A DNA stretch of 64,000 nt from CAMASH01 sp041746635 (GTDB taxonomy: Bacteria; Verrucomicrobiota; Verrucomicrobiia; Chthoniobacterales; Terrimicrobiaceae), in contig JBGTGQ010000034.1 in assembly GCA_041746635.1 (NCBI GenBank), positions 62,001 through 126,000 of the forward strand. Reading direction: 5' to 3'. The notes beneath the pieces are model-generated. The model searched no databases. It was not told where the DNA came from and worked only from the letters and a program-made list of their open reading frames with translations. Below, in pieces: positions 33,849-42,057 of this stretch (the stretch's first letter is position 1; the number at the start of each line of letters is the position of its first letter). A program made the position numbers and the translations under genes.

Positions 33849-36484
33849 TCCACCGGCCTCCAGCCCGCGGTTCCTTCCAGATATGCCTCTACCCGCTGCG
33901 GATGTCGCGACTCGGGAAAGGACAACGCCAGCGCGACCAAATCCCGTGCCCGCGGATCGGCTGCATCTTCATAAAGCGGTTCACGATTTCCGCCCGCGCG
34001 CGCTGGATCGCGCAACTCGTAACCTGATTGTTTCGAGATCGGGTAAAGCACGAGCAATCCTTCTTCCGGCGGGCGCGAATGCCGCGCCGCCCGGTTTTCA
34101 GTCTCACCCGCAGCCTGCCGCGCCTGCATTGCTACACGCGCCTCTTCGCTCAAGCCCGCCGCTTCATCCCCCGGACTCGTAACCACGCCTAGTGAATCAG
34201 TATGCCGTTGGCGTGTGCGGCTGATCTGCCGAATGCGTCCGCCGGGCACGCCCCATTGCGCTTCACCGAGCCGCCGATCCAGCGATTCACGCCCACGCAC
34301 CGCCACGGTCCAACGCACCAGTTCGCCGAGTGCAGCCTGCCTCTCGATGTAGGCACAGACCAGCGGCAGTGAGACACTACGCACCTGCTCATCCATTTGG
34401 TAAGCGCGGAGAAAAGCGATGATCTCATCCGGCGTGCGCCCGGTCCATAGCGGCCCTTTCTCCGTCCAAGCTGCACCATCGAGCGCGGTAAGAAACGCTC
34501 GCGTGGCCTGGAGATTCTCCTCGGCCAACATCGCAAGGTCGTCCAGCCGGCGTAGCGGAAACTTAAATGTCTGCTCGAGCTGCCCGCTATAGCTCTGCGC
34601 GATCGTCGTCGCCGACACAAAACGGCGTTTGAGCGGACTCGTCACTTGCATCACCGGATGCTGCCAGATGCGCATCCCCACCTGATACGGCGTCAGCCCA
34701 TGCTCCTCATACACGCGCAAATCTTCACGCAAGCGATACTCGACCAGCGCCAGATCGCTGAACCACCCAGTCAGCTCCGCCGTGGTGTAGATGCGCGGCA
34801 GATCATCATAGCCACCGCGAAATCCAAACCAGCGCCCCATCTGCATGAGTGTGTCGTAGTTAACGCTGCGCCGGACGAAGAAGCTGACCAGCAGCCCTTC
34901 GAGCGTCAGTCCGCGTGAGAGCCGGTTTCCGCCAATGGCAATGGCTTTCAAGTCCGGTTCGCGTTCGTAATCAAGCGCCTCACCCGTCGCGCTGTTGATC
35001 TCACGCACCTGCACGGCGTGAAAGAAACCGTTTAGATGCGGTTCAACTTCATCGAAGACGACATCACGATCCACATGCCCGGCACGCGTGACCGGTCGAA
35101 ACTCATTCTCCCATCGCTGCCGTAACAGTTCGCGAATCCTGCGTTTCCTGTCGTATCGCCATTCATCTCGCAGCTCTCCAAATCGAGTTTCAATCAGACT
35201 GCGAATAGCGGCTTGGGTTGCGATCAACGGACTTGTATGCACAAGCATCGTTGCCGGTTGCTCACCCTGTCCACGTTGCGCCCGCGCCGCGCCAGCCAGC
35301 ACGAAATCGAGAATCGCTTGTTCGAGAATCTCGGGAATTGTACCCTCGTGTAACGCAGCCAGGCTTTCGTCTTCAACTTCCCGAACGATGTCGATGCCGC
35401 CAACTTCATCTCCCGTTTCCGGGTCAAAGCGTCCAAAGAGTTCTTCCGCACCGAAGTAACCGTTGGGTTTGGGCAAATCGATTATGAAGTCCTTTGGATA
35501 AAGGTCGTTTCCTACCCGCGGGTCGCTCGTGTCGTGCGGGATCAAAATGTTCGCGTAAGGAGTCGCAGTGTAGGCGACGTAAGCGCATCGGCGAAACTTG
35601 TGAACGAGTTCACGAATCAGACCGTTGATTCGTGAAGGCGGCTCGTATTCCTCCGGATCGGGAAGCTCATCGTCGTCTTGGTAGCTCCCACGCGTATCGA
35701 CACTCGCTTGATCGGCTTCGTCGTCGATGATGAGCACAGGGAGAGACAGCCGGAGTTCTTCCGGAGCCGCTTCGAGCCAAGCGTGCAGCCTGCGCAAGAC
35801 GGCAGCATTTTTCTTCACCACCAGTAAAACGGGCTGCGAACGCTGGAGCGCTGCGTAGTTCGCATTCCCCGTCCGAAAATCACCCTGCGTCTCTTCGCTG
35901 GTGAACTGATGCCATTGGCGACCAATCGGTGGCCGGCGTACTGCGCCCGGACGGTTGTCTGCGTAGCCGACGAGTTCGCGATTCAATCGAATCTGCGTCT
36001 GGCGGCGCAAGCTGTTGTCAATGCCTGAAAGAACAATGATGAGGCAGTAACCCGCGTCGGCTGCCTTCGCGATGAGCGCCGTGAAGTTCGCGGTCTTGCC
36101 GCTTTGGACGTAGCCGAGCACCAGTCCGCGGATGTCGAATCGGTCCTGCGTCGGAGGTGCGAGTTGCCGGAGAATGCGATCGGAACTGTCATCGAGAGAT
36201 CGAAGTTGCAAGCCGTCCCAACCTTTCCCGAGGAGGTAAGTTCGTAGAGCCGGCCAGTAATGCCAGTCTGCACGGTCTAACGGGGCTAGCCAGTCGGCGC
36301 GATCCGGGTCGGCAACGATTGATCGCACAGGAATCAGCGTTTGGTTTTCCTCACGCGCCAACTCCGAACGAATAAACTCGCGATGGTCAGCGGGAATTAA
36401 CGGGTTGGAAAGGACGGCTTCAATCGGGAAACCGAGATCAAGAAGCGTGCGCGCAGTTCGAAGAGCTTGTAGTTCAGGAAGCAT
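33845..36484 (-). CDS. Z1-domain ATPase of a restriction-modification-like system
   Basis: An 879-residue protein. Walker A GYVQSGKT (124-131) and Walker B LIIDDEAD (251-258) are followed by a helicase-III-like TATPYAN (306-312). Further on come GGNRLSRGLTLEGLLVS and QMGRWFGFR, resembling superfamily 2 motifs V and VI, which lie in the Z1 domain. It is therefore probably a translocase or remodelling ATPase working on DNA with the adjacent nuclease. It is coupled to the DUF4420 gene by ATGA and follows the GHKL gene by seven bases. The Z1 domain was described by Iyer, Abhiman and Aravind (2008) in MORC-linked restriction systems. Confidence 0.9.
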   Translation of the reverse strand: MLPELQALRTARTLLDLGFPIEAVLSNPLIPADHREFIRSELAREENQTLIPVRSIVADPDRADWLAPLDRADWHYWPALRTYLLGKGWDGLQLRSLDDSSDRILRQLAPPTQDRFDIRGLVLGYVQSGKTANFTALIAKAADAGYCLIIVLSGIDNSLRRQTQIRLNRELVGYADNRPGAVRRPPIGRQWHQFTSEETQGDFRTGNANYAALQRSQPVLLVVKKNAAVLRRLHAWLEAAPEELRLSLPVLIIDDEADQASVDTRGSYQDDDELPDPEEYEPPSRINGLIRELVHKFRRCAYVAYTATPYANILIPHDTSDPRVGNDLYPKDFIIDLPKPNGYFGAEELFGRFDPETGDEVGGIDIVREVEDESLAALHEGTIPEILEQAILDFVLAGAARAQRGQGEQPATMLVHTSPLIATQAAIRSLIETRFGELRDEWRYDRKRRIRELLRQRWENEFRPVTRAGHVDRDVVFDEVEPHLNGFFHAVQVREINSATGEALDYEREPDLKAIAIGGNRLSRGLTLEGLLVSFFVRRSVNYDTLMQMGRWFGFRGGYDDLPRIYTTAELTGWFSDLALVEYRLREDLRVYEEHGLTPYQVGMRIWQHPVMQVTSPLKRRFVSATTIAQSYSGQLEQTFKFPLRRLDDLAMLAEENLQATRAFLTALDGAAWTEKGPLWTGRTPDEIIAFLRAYQMDEQVRSVSLPLVCAYIERQAALGELVRWTVAVRGRESLDRRLGEAQWGVPGGRIRQISRTRQRHTDSLGVVTSPGDEAAGLSEEARVAMQARQAAGETENRAARHSRPPEEGLLVLYPISKQSGYELRDPARAGGNREPLYEDAADPRARDLVALALSFPESRHPQRVEAYLEGTAGWRPVE

Positions 36485-36491
36485 GGCAAAC

Positions 36492-37835
36492 TCAGGAGTT
36501 GTTGAGTTGATCTCGAACGCGCAACACGACGGTTTGTATCACTGGCTTTTCTTTGTTCGTCGCCGCCGTTTCGAGTTCCCTAGCCAATTCTTCGAATGAC
36601 CAAAGGCGTGCAGCTGCCTGCTTCGCGTAAGAAACTCCATTTCTAGAGGTCGCCCCAACTGGCTCTGGAGTTGGCTGTGCTCCACGAGTAGCAGCCCCGG
36701 AGTTGTCGCCACCACCGCCACCTTTTTTATTGGATGCGTTTCGATATGTCTTATCTGCAATGCGGAGCACCGGCCCGATTGCTTTCTCCACAGCGTCGCG
36801 AAGCGTTTGCGGAAGTTGCACTCGCATCTTCGCCACATTGATCTTGAAGGCCTCGTCGAGTTTCGGCGGAAAACTCATTGCAACGCGTGCGAGCTTTAAG
36901 TGCTCATCGATTGTTCGCAGATTCGACCAACCGCCACTCTGAATCATTCTCCCGGAGCGGTAGATATAGAAGCCCTGCTGACGGTTCCATTTTTGAGGGC
37001 CACTCGCTTTTCCGTGTGCAATCGGGGAACTGAACCTGTCTTGGTGGGGAAGAACGAAGGGTTCGATCAACACCTCCCCGAGAACAACGCCATCCTGTTC
37101 GACTGGAAGGGTAACTGTTTGAAGCTGCTGCGTGTGCTGCTCGCCGCGAGCATACGGATCCCATGGTTCGACTACATTACCATTCACCAAAATCTTCAAT
37201 CGCCGCGATCTCGCCTCTCCCGTGAGAAACCGATGAAACACCATGCCAAGGTGCTCTTCCAATTCGCGACACATAGACAACAGTCGCTTTCTAGCAAACT
37301 CGCCGTAGGGATGCTTAAAGCCAAGGATACGATCTAGTCGTTGCCAAAGAACAACCGTCCCAACGGTCTCTTTAAGCGGTTCGCGAATCGCGGGGCCAAG
37401 GCCGTTTCGGTCGATCGGAAGAATTTCCCAGCGGTTCGTCTTTTCAATGTGGTCAAGATCCCAGCAAAATGCAGCAATGTCGGCTCGATCCTTGTTCACG
37501 CGGCTTGCAACGGAAAGCCGTTGGCATTGGCTCATTGACGCGGTTTTCAACCCAAGACCGAACTTACCGAGGTCGTCGTTCTCGTAGTCACGCTCCGCCC
37601 CATATCGCATCGCCTCCCTCAACTTAGCCGTCGCCATTCCTCTTCCGTTATCTGCGATGCGCACCCATGAGTCGTCGCCATCGAATTCAATATCCACAGC
37701 AACCAAGGTCGCCTTTGCTTCGACCGAGTTGTCAATCAAGTCGGCAACTGCCGCAGCAAAGTCGTAACCCATATCGCGGAGCGACCGAATAAGTCGGCGC
37801 GCGGAGGGGATAAGTTCGTGCGCTTTTGCGGCCAT
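36492..37835 (-). CDS. GHKL (MORC/paraMORC-like) ATPase
   Basis: A 447-residue protein with a Hsp90/MutL-type ATPase: N-box DNSVEA (35-40), G1 ADNGRGM (61-67) and G2 LGKFGLGLKTAS (89-100). An S5-like transducer region (around 200-330, with QGFYIYRSGRMI) follows, then a Gly/Asn-rich linker near 375-390 and a short basic C-terminus. The start at 37835 is fixed by a strong Shine-Dalgarno run just before it; the ATG at 37895 would overlap the methyltransferase by 59 bases. Prokaryotic relatives act in restriction-modification operons, probably clamping DNA and driving ATP-dependent rearrangement of the complex. Confidence 0.9.
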   Translation of the reverse strand: MAAKAHELIPSARRLIRSLRDMGYDFAAAVADLIDNSVEAKATLVAVDIEFDGDDSWVRIADNGRGMATAKLREAMRYGAERDYENDDLGKFGLGLKTASMSQCQRLSVASRVNKDRADIAAFCWDLDHIEKTNRWEILPIDRNGLGPAIREPLKETVGTVVLWQRLDRILGFKHPYGEFARKRLLSMCRELEEHLGMVFHRFLTGEARSRRLKILVNGNVVEPWDPYARGEQHTQQLQTVTLPVEQDGVVLGEVLIEPFVLPHQDRFSSPIAHGKASGPQKWNRQQGFYIYRSGRMIQSGGWSNLRTIDEHLKLARVAMSFPPKLDEAFKINVAKMRVQLPQTLRDAVEKAIGPVLRIADKTYRNASNKKGGGGGDNSGAATRGAQPTPEPVGATSRNGVSYAKQAAARLWSFEELARELETAATNKEKPVIQTVVLRVRDQLNNS

Positions 37836-37836
37836 G

Positions 37837-39450
37837 TTACTCCTCCCTCCATTCAAGAAGGCCAGCTCGCTGCGCGTCCACGCAGTAGAAGTCACTCTCG
37901 CTTAACTCTCCTTTTTCGTAGCGGCGCCACGCCTCACGGCCAATAAGTTCCAGCGCAACGGGCCAGCCACTGCGTGCATAGCGGTCACGCCAACCCCGCG
38001 CGTCAGGTGTGGGAGCAACCATTTCGAGTACATCGTCGCCGTGGTCAAGCGCGTTATCGGGGTGAAGCTCGGGATAGAGCCAAATGAGCGCGTGCCAACC
38101 GCGAAGGAACTGCGACGCAGGCAGTAGGCGCAGTTCCCGTTGTGTAACACGAGAGAGGGGCAGGAGCCTCTGAACGGCATCGCTTATGTCGGCAGGGAAA
38201 TCTGCGGGTGGCAGACTGGGTGTTTTTCCGCTTGTCGCTCGACTTTGCATTAACGGATGCACGGAACGCACCGAGCGATCCGTAGCCGCAAGGAAATCTC
38301 GCACTTCATCCCCAACGGCTTCCGCCACAAGGGGCGGAACAGCATTTCCTATGATGCGGAACTGATGCGTACGCGCGACAGGAAAGCTGAACCAGTCCGG
38401 GAAACTCTGGATGCGTGCAGCTTCGCGCGGGGTGAGAGAACGATTTTGAGTAGGATGAATGAATCCTAGGCCGTCCTTGCTGAGATGCGCGACGATAGTG
38501 GAACAAAGGCCCTCGCGATGCTGGCGCTTGTAGCGATCCTCGAAGCAAGTGCGTTTGTAGGTGAACTCCAACCTTTCTCCGCGGGCCTCGGCCTCGCCGC
38601 TGTGCTCGCCCTCTCGTATGCGGGCGAAATCGCGTAAGTCTTGATCATTGTGTGGTCGAGCGCGGTGTGCAGTAAGTTTCGAAGCACGGGAAATTTCGAG
38701 AACCTTTTCCAAATAATGCCGCGCCGCTTCACCGCGATGAGAAAGATGTGAGGTCCGGCGGGTAAGGTCGTAGTCCAGTTCATCGGCCCCGCTACCAGCG
38801 GATAGTGGCGGGAGGTCGCCAATGGCGTCCCATAGCTTCGGCTCAAAGCACGCTCCTATACGAGCGGCGGGCCGGAGTTCACCAGGAAAGTAACCCGGAA
38901 CGTCGTCACGGGTTCCAATTATGAGCTGGCGGCGGCGTTTTTGCGGGACGCCGAGCTTCCAAGCTTCTTCGACCTGCGCGTGGACACGATAGCCAAGAGC
39001 ACGGGCTTCGGATTGAACAAGCGTGAAGAACTTTCCTTTCGCCGCACTCTGGATGCCGAGCACATTTTCCATCACGAAAACGCGCGGTCTGAAGGCATCA
39101 ACGTACTCGAGAAAGGCACGGAACAAATAGCGGCGTTTATCACGGCGGACACGCGAGCCGTGATTTGCGGCATCAACTTGGCGCACGTTAGAGAACCCCT
39201 GACACGGCGGTCCTCCAATAATCACATCGATTTCCTTCACGCCGAGCTTTGCGCTGAGCTTCGCTGGAGTAAAAGTCGTCAGGTCTTTATGTAGGGCAAC
39301 AATATCTTTCGAAAAGTTCGCTTTGAATGTCTGTATAGCTTCTTCGTTAAAATCGACTGCAGCTAGGCATCTAAAGCCAGCCCTTATGAGTCCAAGACTG
39401 AATCCACCGCATCCACAGAACAGATCGATAAATGTTGGTTCTCGGTTCAT
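37837..39450 (-). CDS. C5-cytosine DNA methyltransferase with C-terminal extension
   Basis: A 537-residue Dcm-type enzyme. Motif I is DLFCGCGGFSLG (9-20), motif IV is GGPPCQGFS with catalytic Cys83, motif VI is MENVLG (128-132), motif VIII is QKRRRQLIIG and motif X is FRIIGNAVPPLVAEAV. The target-recognition region lies between VIII and X. About 130 residues follow motif X, more than in a minimal methyltransferase; their role is unknown. It would protect host DNA in the operon with the GHKL, Z1 and nuclease proteins. Its start overlaps the upstream XRE gene as ATGA. The recognition sequence is not predictable. Confidence 0.95.
   Translation of the reverse strand: MNREPTFIDLFCGCGGFSLGLIRAGFRCLAAVDFNEEAIQTFKANFSKDIVALHKDLTTFTPAKLSAKLGVKEIDVIIGGPPCQGFSNVRQVDAANHGSRVRRDKRRYLFRAFLEYVDAFRPRVFVMENVLGIQSAAKGKFFTLVQSEARALGYRVHAQVEEAWKLGVPQKRRRQLIIGTRDDVPGYFPGELRPAARIGACFEPKLWDAIGDLPPLSAGSGADELDYDLTRRTSHLSHRGEAARHYLEKVLEISRASKLTAHRARPHNDQDLRDFARIREGEHSGEAEARGERLEFTYKRTCFEDRYKRQHREGLCSTIVAHLSKDGLGFIHPTQNRSLTPREAARIQSFPDWFSFPVARTHQFRIIGNAVPPLVAEAVGDEVRDFLAATDRSVRSVHPLMQSRATSGKTPSLPPADFPADISDAVQRLLPLSRVTQRELRLLPASQFLRGWHALIWLYPELHPDNALDHGDDVLEMVAPTPDARGWRDRYARSGWPVALELIGREAWRRYEKGELSESDFYCVDAQRAGLLEWREE
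37841..37850 (-). promoter_or_regulatory. Strong ribosome-binding site setting the GHKL start
   Basis: On the minus strand GGAGGGAGGA lies five bases before the ATG at 37835, inside the last codons of the methyltransferase gene. Most genes here have weak or no such site, so it supports this start and suggests high expression of the ATPase relative to the methyltransferase. Confidence 0.75.
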
Positions 39451-39686
39451 GAGCCGATCCCCTCACATAGCTCTGAAACAGTGACGCCAAGCGCATTTGC
39501 AATGCACAGCACGGTCTTGATCCCAGGGTTGCGCACCCCGCGTTCAATCCCGCTGACGTACGTGCGGTCGAGGTCCGCTTTTTCAGCAAGTTTATCTTGG
39601 GAAAACCCTTTGGCGGCCCGAATGCGGGCAACGTTGAGTCCGAAAGTTGAGAGGGTCCGGTCTTTGGCGGGCATCACAGGCATCAT
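39447..39686 (-). CDS. XRE-family (controller-type) transcriptional regulator
   Basis: A 79-residue single-domain helix-turn-helix protein: RIRAAKGFSQDKLAEKADLD and RTYVSGIERGVRNPGIKTV. This is the size and pattern of C (controller) proteins that time expression of restriction genes relative to the methyltransferase. It is the first gene of the operon and overlaps the methyltransferase by ATGA. Starts at 39686, 39683 or 39674 (MPAKDRTL) are all possible. The 147 bases upstream (39687-39833) probably hold promoter and operator, but no clear palindrome was found by eye. Confidence 0.87.
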   Translation of the reverse strand: MMPVMPAKDRTLSTFGLNVARIRAAKGFSQDKLAEKADLDRTYVSGIERGVRNPGIKTVLCIANALGVTVSELCEGIGS

Positions 39687-39833
39687 GTGCCCAAGGATGC
39701 CGTGCGGTCTGCGGACTATCGGCTACATTGTGGACAAAACGATTGCCACGCTTCGCAGTCAATCCATTGCCCTTCTGTTCGCAAAAAGCTGACGTGCGCC
39801 AAATGGCTTGAGCAAAGGCGCGGGGGAGAGGAA

Positions 39834-40094
39834 CTAGGCGGCAACGACTTCGACGCGCGGAGAAAACCCGATGCGGTGGAGAAGGTCCTCGCAATCCTCC
39901 CAAGCGAGGCCAAAGGCCCGCACGTCGGCGACGCCAAGGCGGGCCACCACGGAGGAAAGCGTTTTTGCGTCGTGTTCCGGAAGCTCCGCGTCCATCACGG
40001 CGCTCTCGGCCCAGTCCACCAACTGCGCCAGGCTGATCTCATGATGGAGATAGGCGGCGATTTTGTCCGCCACGGCCTGTTTGGTGATCGTCAT
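39834..40094 (-). CDS. Small protein of a duplicated unknown family, possible TA partner
   Basis: An 86-residue acidic protein: MTITKQAVADKIAAYLHHEI, then LVDWAESAVMDAELPEHD and FGLAWEDCEDLLHRIGFSPR. I do not recognise a named family. It follows the small DUF2281-like gene by nine bases, and related copies are at 41744-41974 and, as a deletion remnant, at 40748-40792. Size, pairing and location in a toxin-antitoxin-rich island suggest one half of a TA-like module; there is no catalytic motif. Confidence 0.6.
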   Translation of the reverse strand: MTITKQAVADKIAAYLHHEISLAQLVDWAESAVMDAELPEHDAKTLSSVVARLGVADVRAFGLAWEDCEDLLHRIGFSPRVEVVAA

Positions 40095-40103
40095 GGGCGG
40101 AGA

Positions 40104-40304
40104 TCACAACCGCCGCGGGTCGAGGGGCTCGTCGGCTTCGCGGAGGAAGGCATCCAGGCCGGGACGCGGGCCCGAAGCGGCCAGCAAGTTTTCCCAGCGG
40201 TCGTCATCCTGCCGGGCAAGAAGAAAGCGGGCGAAGTCCATGACTTCCGAGCGCTTCTCCACTGGCAGGGCTTCACAGACCGGAATAATTTCCTCCGTGA
40301 CCAT
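40104..40304 (-). CDS. DUF2281/VapB-like small protein
   Basis: A 66-residue product from the ATG at 40304: VTEEIIPVCEALPVEKRSEV, MDFARFLLARQDDDRWENLL and a tail ending EPLDPRRL. The LP-x-EK-x-EVMDFA-x-FLLA stretch is typical of DUF2281-like antitoxins. An alternative ATG is at 40310, and a longer frame starts at 40346. It lies directly before the unknown 86-residue gene, forming a two-gene unit. Confidence 0.6.
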   Translation of the reverse strand: MVTEEIIPVCEALPVEKRSEVMDFARFLLARQDDDRWENLLAASGPRPGLDAFLREADEPLDPRRL

Positions 40305-40398
40305 ACTCATGCTTTTCCCGATAGCAGCAAAAGGGGCTGCGCTCAAGTCGGGAGGGCGGAAGCATCCGTCTCGGATGTGATTAATACCAAGGAGGTTT

Positions 40399-40730
40399 CT
40401 GTAGCCACAAGGAACACAAAGATCTCAAAAACGGATTGGCCTTCTTGGTAGATCGTCACGCCTCTTTGTGCTCTTTGCGTTCTTTGGAAAGCCTGGCCGT
40501 CGCTGTGCGTCCGTTGCAGGTGGCCAAACAATCATCGACGGTTTTGACGAAGCAAAACCCTCCAGAGCCGTCCATTTCCCATCCGGGTTTATCCGTGTCA
40601 TTTGATTCGCTTTGCTCACCCCTACAGGGCTGTCTTCGACAGTCTGTCTCGCTCCGCTCGGCTGCGGTCAGTTTTTCGCTCTTCTGTTTTCGCGGGAAAA
40701 GTGGGCTCTGACGACGCAGAGCCCTCCATG
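40399..40730. repeat. Dispersed repeat R2, copy 1
   Basis: This starts CTGTAGCCACAAGGAACACA and includes AAGCCTGGCCGTCGCTGTGC and GACGAAGCAAAACCCTCCAG. It ends in GTGGGCTCTGACGACGCAGA plus GCCCTCCAT, which is palindromic around the GGGCTCTG/CAGAGCCC arms. Copy 2 lies at 44261-44478 and lacks roughly 100 internal bases. No coding potential is seen. Together with the remnant at 40748 it accounts for much of the 750-base stretch 40305-41051; nothing further was recognised between 40890 and 41051. Confidence 0.75.
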
Positions 40731-40747
40731 GCGCGCGGAGAGAGGAA

Positions 40748-40792
40748 TTAGGCGGCGATTTTGTCCGGGCCGGCCTGTTTGGTGATCGTCAT
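40748..40792 (-). pseudogene. Deletion remnant of the 86-residue family gene
   Basis: The minus strand reads MTITKQAGPDKIAA and stops, i.e. the family's first 14 codons joined directly to a terminal GCC TAA. An internal deletion of about 70 codons between two GCC-GCC runs explains it. Just upstream, 40793-40883 still reads AGIYDEEGELVEIHEKF and onward to DKGHQKL, probably the end of the former partner gene. Confidence 0.65.
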
Positions 40793-41051
40793 GGGTGGCG
40801 GGCGACAATTTCTGGTGGCCTTTATCCACCGGGAATTTTTCATGAATTTCAACCAACTCGCCCTCTTCATCGTAAATTCCTGCCAGAACCTCAGCGTCGC
40901 CTCTCTTGCGTCGACCCTGCCGGAGGCAGCCTGTAAGGAACGAACGCCGGGGGCGGTGAGAGAGGCATCCGCAGCAACGGCCAGGCCTTCAACAGGGAGC
41001 AGGGACTTTTTTTCTATTTTGTCCCGGGACTGGACGCGGTAGGCTTTGCGC

Positions 41052-41249
41052 ATGTCCACAGTGCAGGAAATCGAACAGGCGGTGCAAGTGCTGCCGGAAA
41101 CCGATCTGGAGCAAGTCCTCCTGGCCGTTTTGCGACGCGCCCGGGAGACGGGGACGCCGTTGGAACCGCGCCGTTTCTCCGATGAGCAAATTGCCGGGTG
41201 GGGGGCCGACGATGAGCAGGGCATGGCGGCCTTCCGCGCCATGGAGTGA
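41052..41249 (+). CDS. VapB-like antitoxin
   Basis: A 65-residue acidic protein from the ATG at 41052: MSTVQEIEQAVQVLPETDLE, QVLLAVLRRARETGTPLEP and a C-terminal FSDEQIAGWGADDEQGMAAF. The family pattern is that of small antitoxins preceding PIN toxins. Its TGA overlaps the GTG start of the next gene. A TTG start six bases earlier is possible. Confidence 0.7.
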   Translation: MSTVQEIEQAVQVLPETDLEQVLLAVLRRARETGTPLEPRRFSDEQIAGWGADDEQGMAAFRAME

Positions 41250-41662
41250 GGATTTTCCTTGATAGCTCGGTGCTGCTGGCCGCCTGCCGGTCCTCCACCG
41301 GAGCCTCTCGCCACGTCTGCGACCAGGGCGGAGGCCAAGGGTGGGCATTACTGGTTTCTCCCTACGTGGCGGTCGAGGTGCTGCGAAACCTGGACGGCCG
41401 CCCGGCAGGCTGGCGGGTATATTGGCAGGAACTCCGACCGGGCCTGACCCTCGTTCAGGATGTGCTGACGATCTCGAACCCGGTGGTTTTCTCCGCCGCG
41501 AAGGACAAGCCGATTTTATTCAGCGCGTATGCTTCCGCGGATATTCTGCTGACGCTGGACAGCAAAGATTTCGGACATCTGCTGAAAAAGGAGTTCTATG
41601 GCCTGCGGGTGTTGAAACCCGCGGATTTTTTGATCGAGCGGCGGAGTTTGGGGGAAATCTAG
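41246..41662 (+). CDS. PIN-domain toxin (VapC-like)
   Basis: A 138-residue PIN-fold protein starting with GTG: RIFLDSSVLLAAC (first Asp), VAVEVLRNLDG (Glu) and ADILLTLDSKDFGHLL (the D-x-D pair). These acidic residues make the Mg-dependent RNase site. The C-terminus is GLRVLKPADFLIER. It overlaps the antitoxin by four bases (GTGA), a standard TA arrangement. Probable substrate is tRNA or other RNA, as in VapC; not determinable here. Confidence 0.82.
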   Translation: MRIFLDSSVLLAACRSSTGASRHVCDQGGGQGWALLVSPYVAVEVLRNLDGRPAGWRVYWQELRPGLTLVQDVLTISNPVVFSAAKDKPILFSAYASADILLTLDSKDFGHLLKKEFYGLRVLKPADFLIERRSLGEI

Positions 41663-41743
41663 AAGCTTACGGCCTCGCGATCGAGCTATGTGATGAACAG
41701 GCCGCAGGCCTCCTGCACAAACCGAGCGAGCAGAGGCGAGGAG

Positions 41744-41974
41744 CTAAGCGGCAACGACTTCGACGCGCGGGGAGAACCCAACGAGATGGAGAACCTCCTC
41801 GCAATCCTCCCAAGCGAGGCCAAAGGCCACCACGGAGGAAAGCGTTTTTGCGTCGTGTTCCGGAAACTCCGCGTCCATCATGGCGCTCTCGTCCCAGTCC
41901 ACCAACTGCCCCAGGATGATCTCATGGTGGAGACAGGCGGCGATTTTATCCGCCACGGCCTGTTTGGCGATCAT
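41744..41974 (-). CDS. Paralogue of the 86-residue unknown protein, with a nine-codon deletion
   Basis: A 76-residue product from the ATG at 41974 (GTG at 41977 also possible): MIAKQAVADKIAACLHHEI, LVDWDESAMMDAEFPEHD and FGLAWEDCEEVLHLVGFSPR. It matches the gene at 39834-40094 closely but lacks the RLGVADVRA segment. The DUF2281-like partner is missing upstream; only a short homologous tail remains in 41975-42040. It may be a decaying orphan. Confidence 0.55.
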   Translation of the reverse strand: MIAKQAVADKIAACLHHEIILGQLVDWDESAMMDAEFPEHDAKTLSSVVAFGLAWEDCEEVLHLVGFSPRVEVVAA

Positions 41975-42057
41975 CACGGGAGGAATCGTGCAATTTCTGG
42001 TAGCCTTTATCGGGGAGATTTCACGAGGATTGCCAGACTTCCCATCTTCGCGTATTC

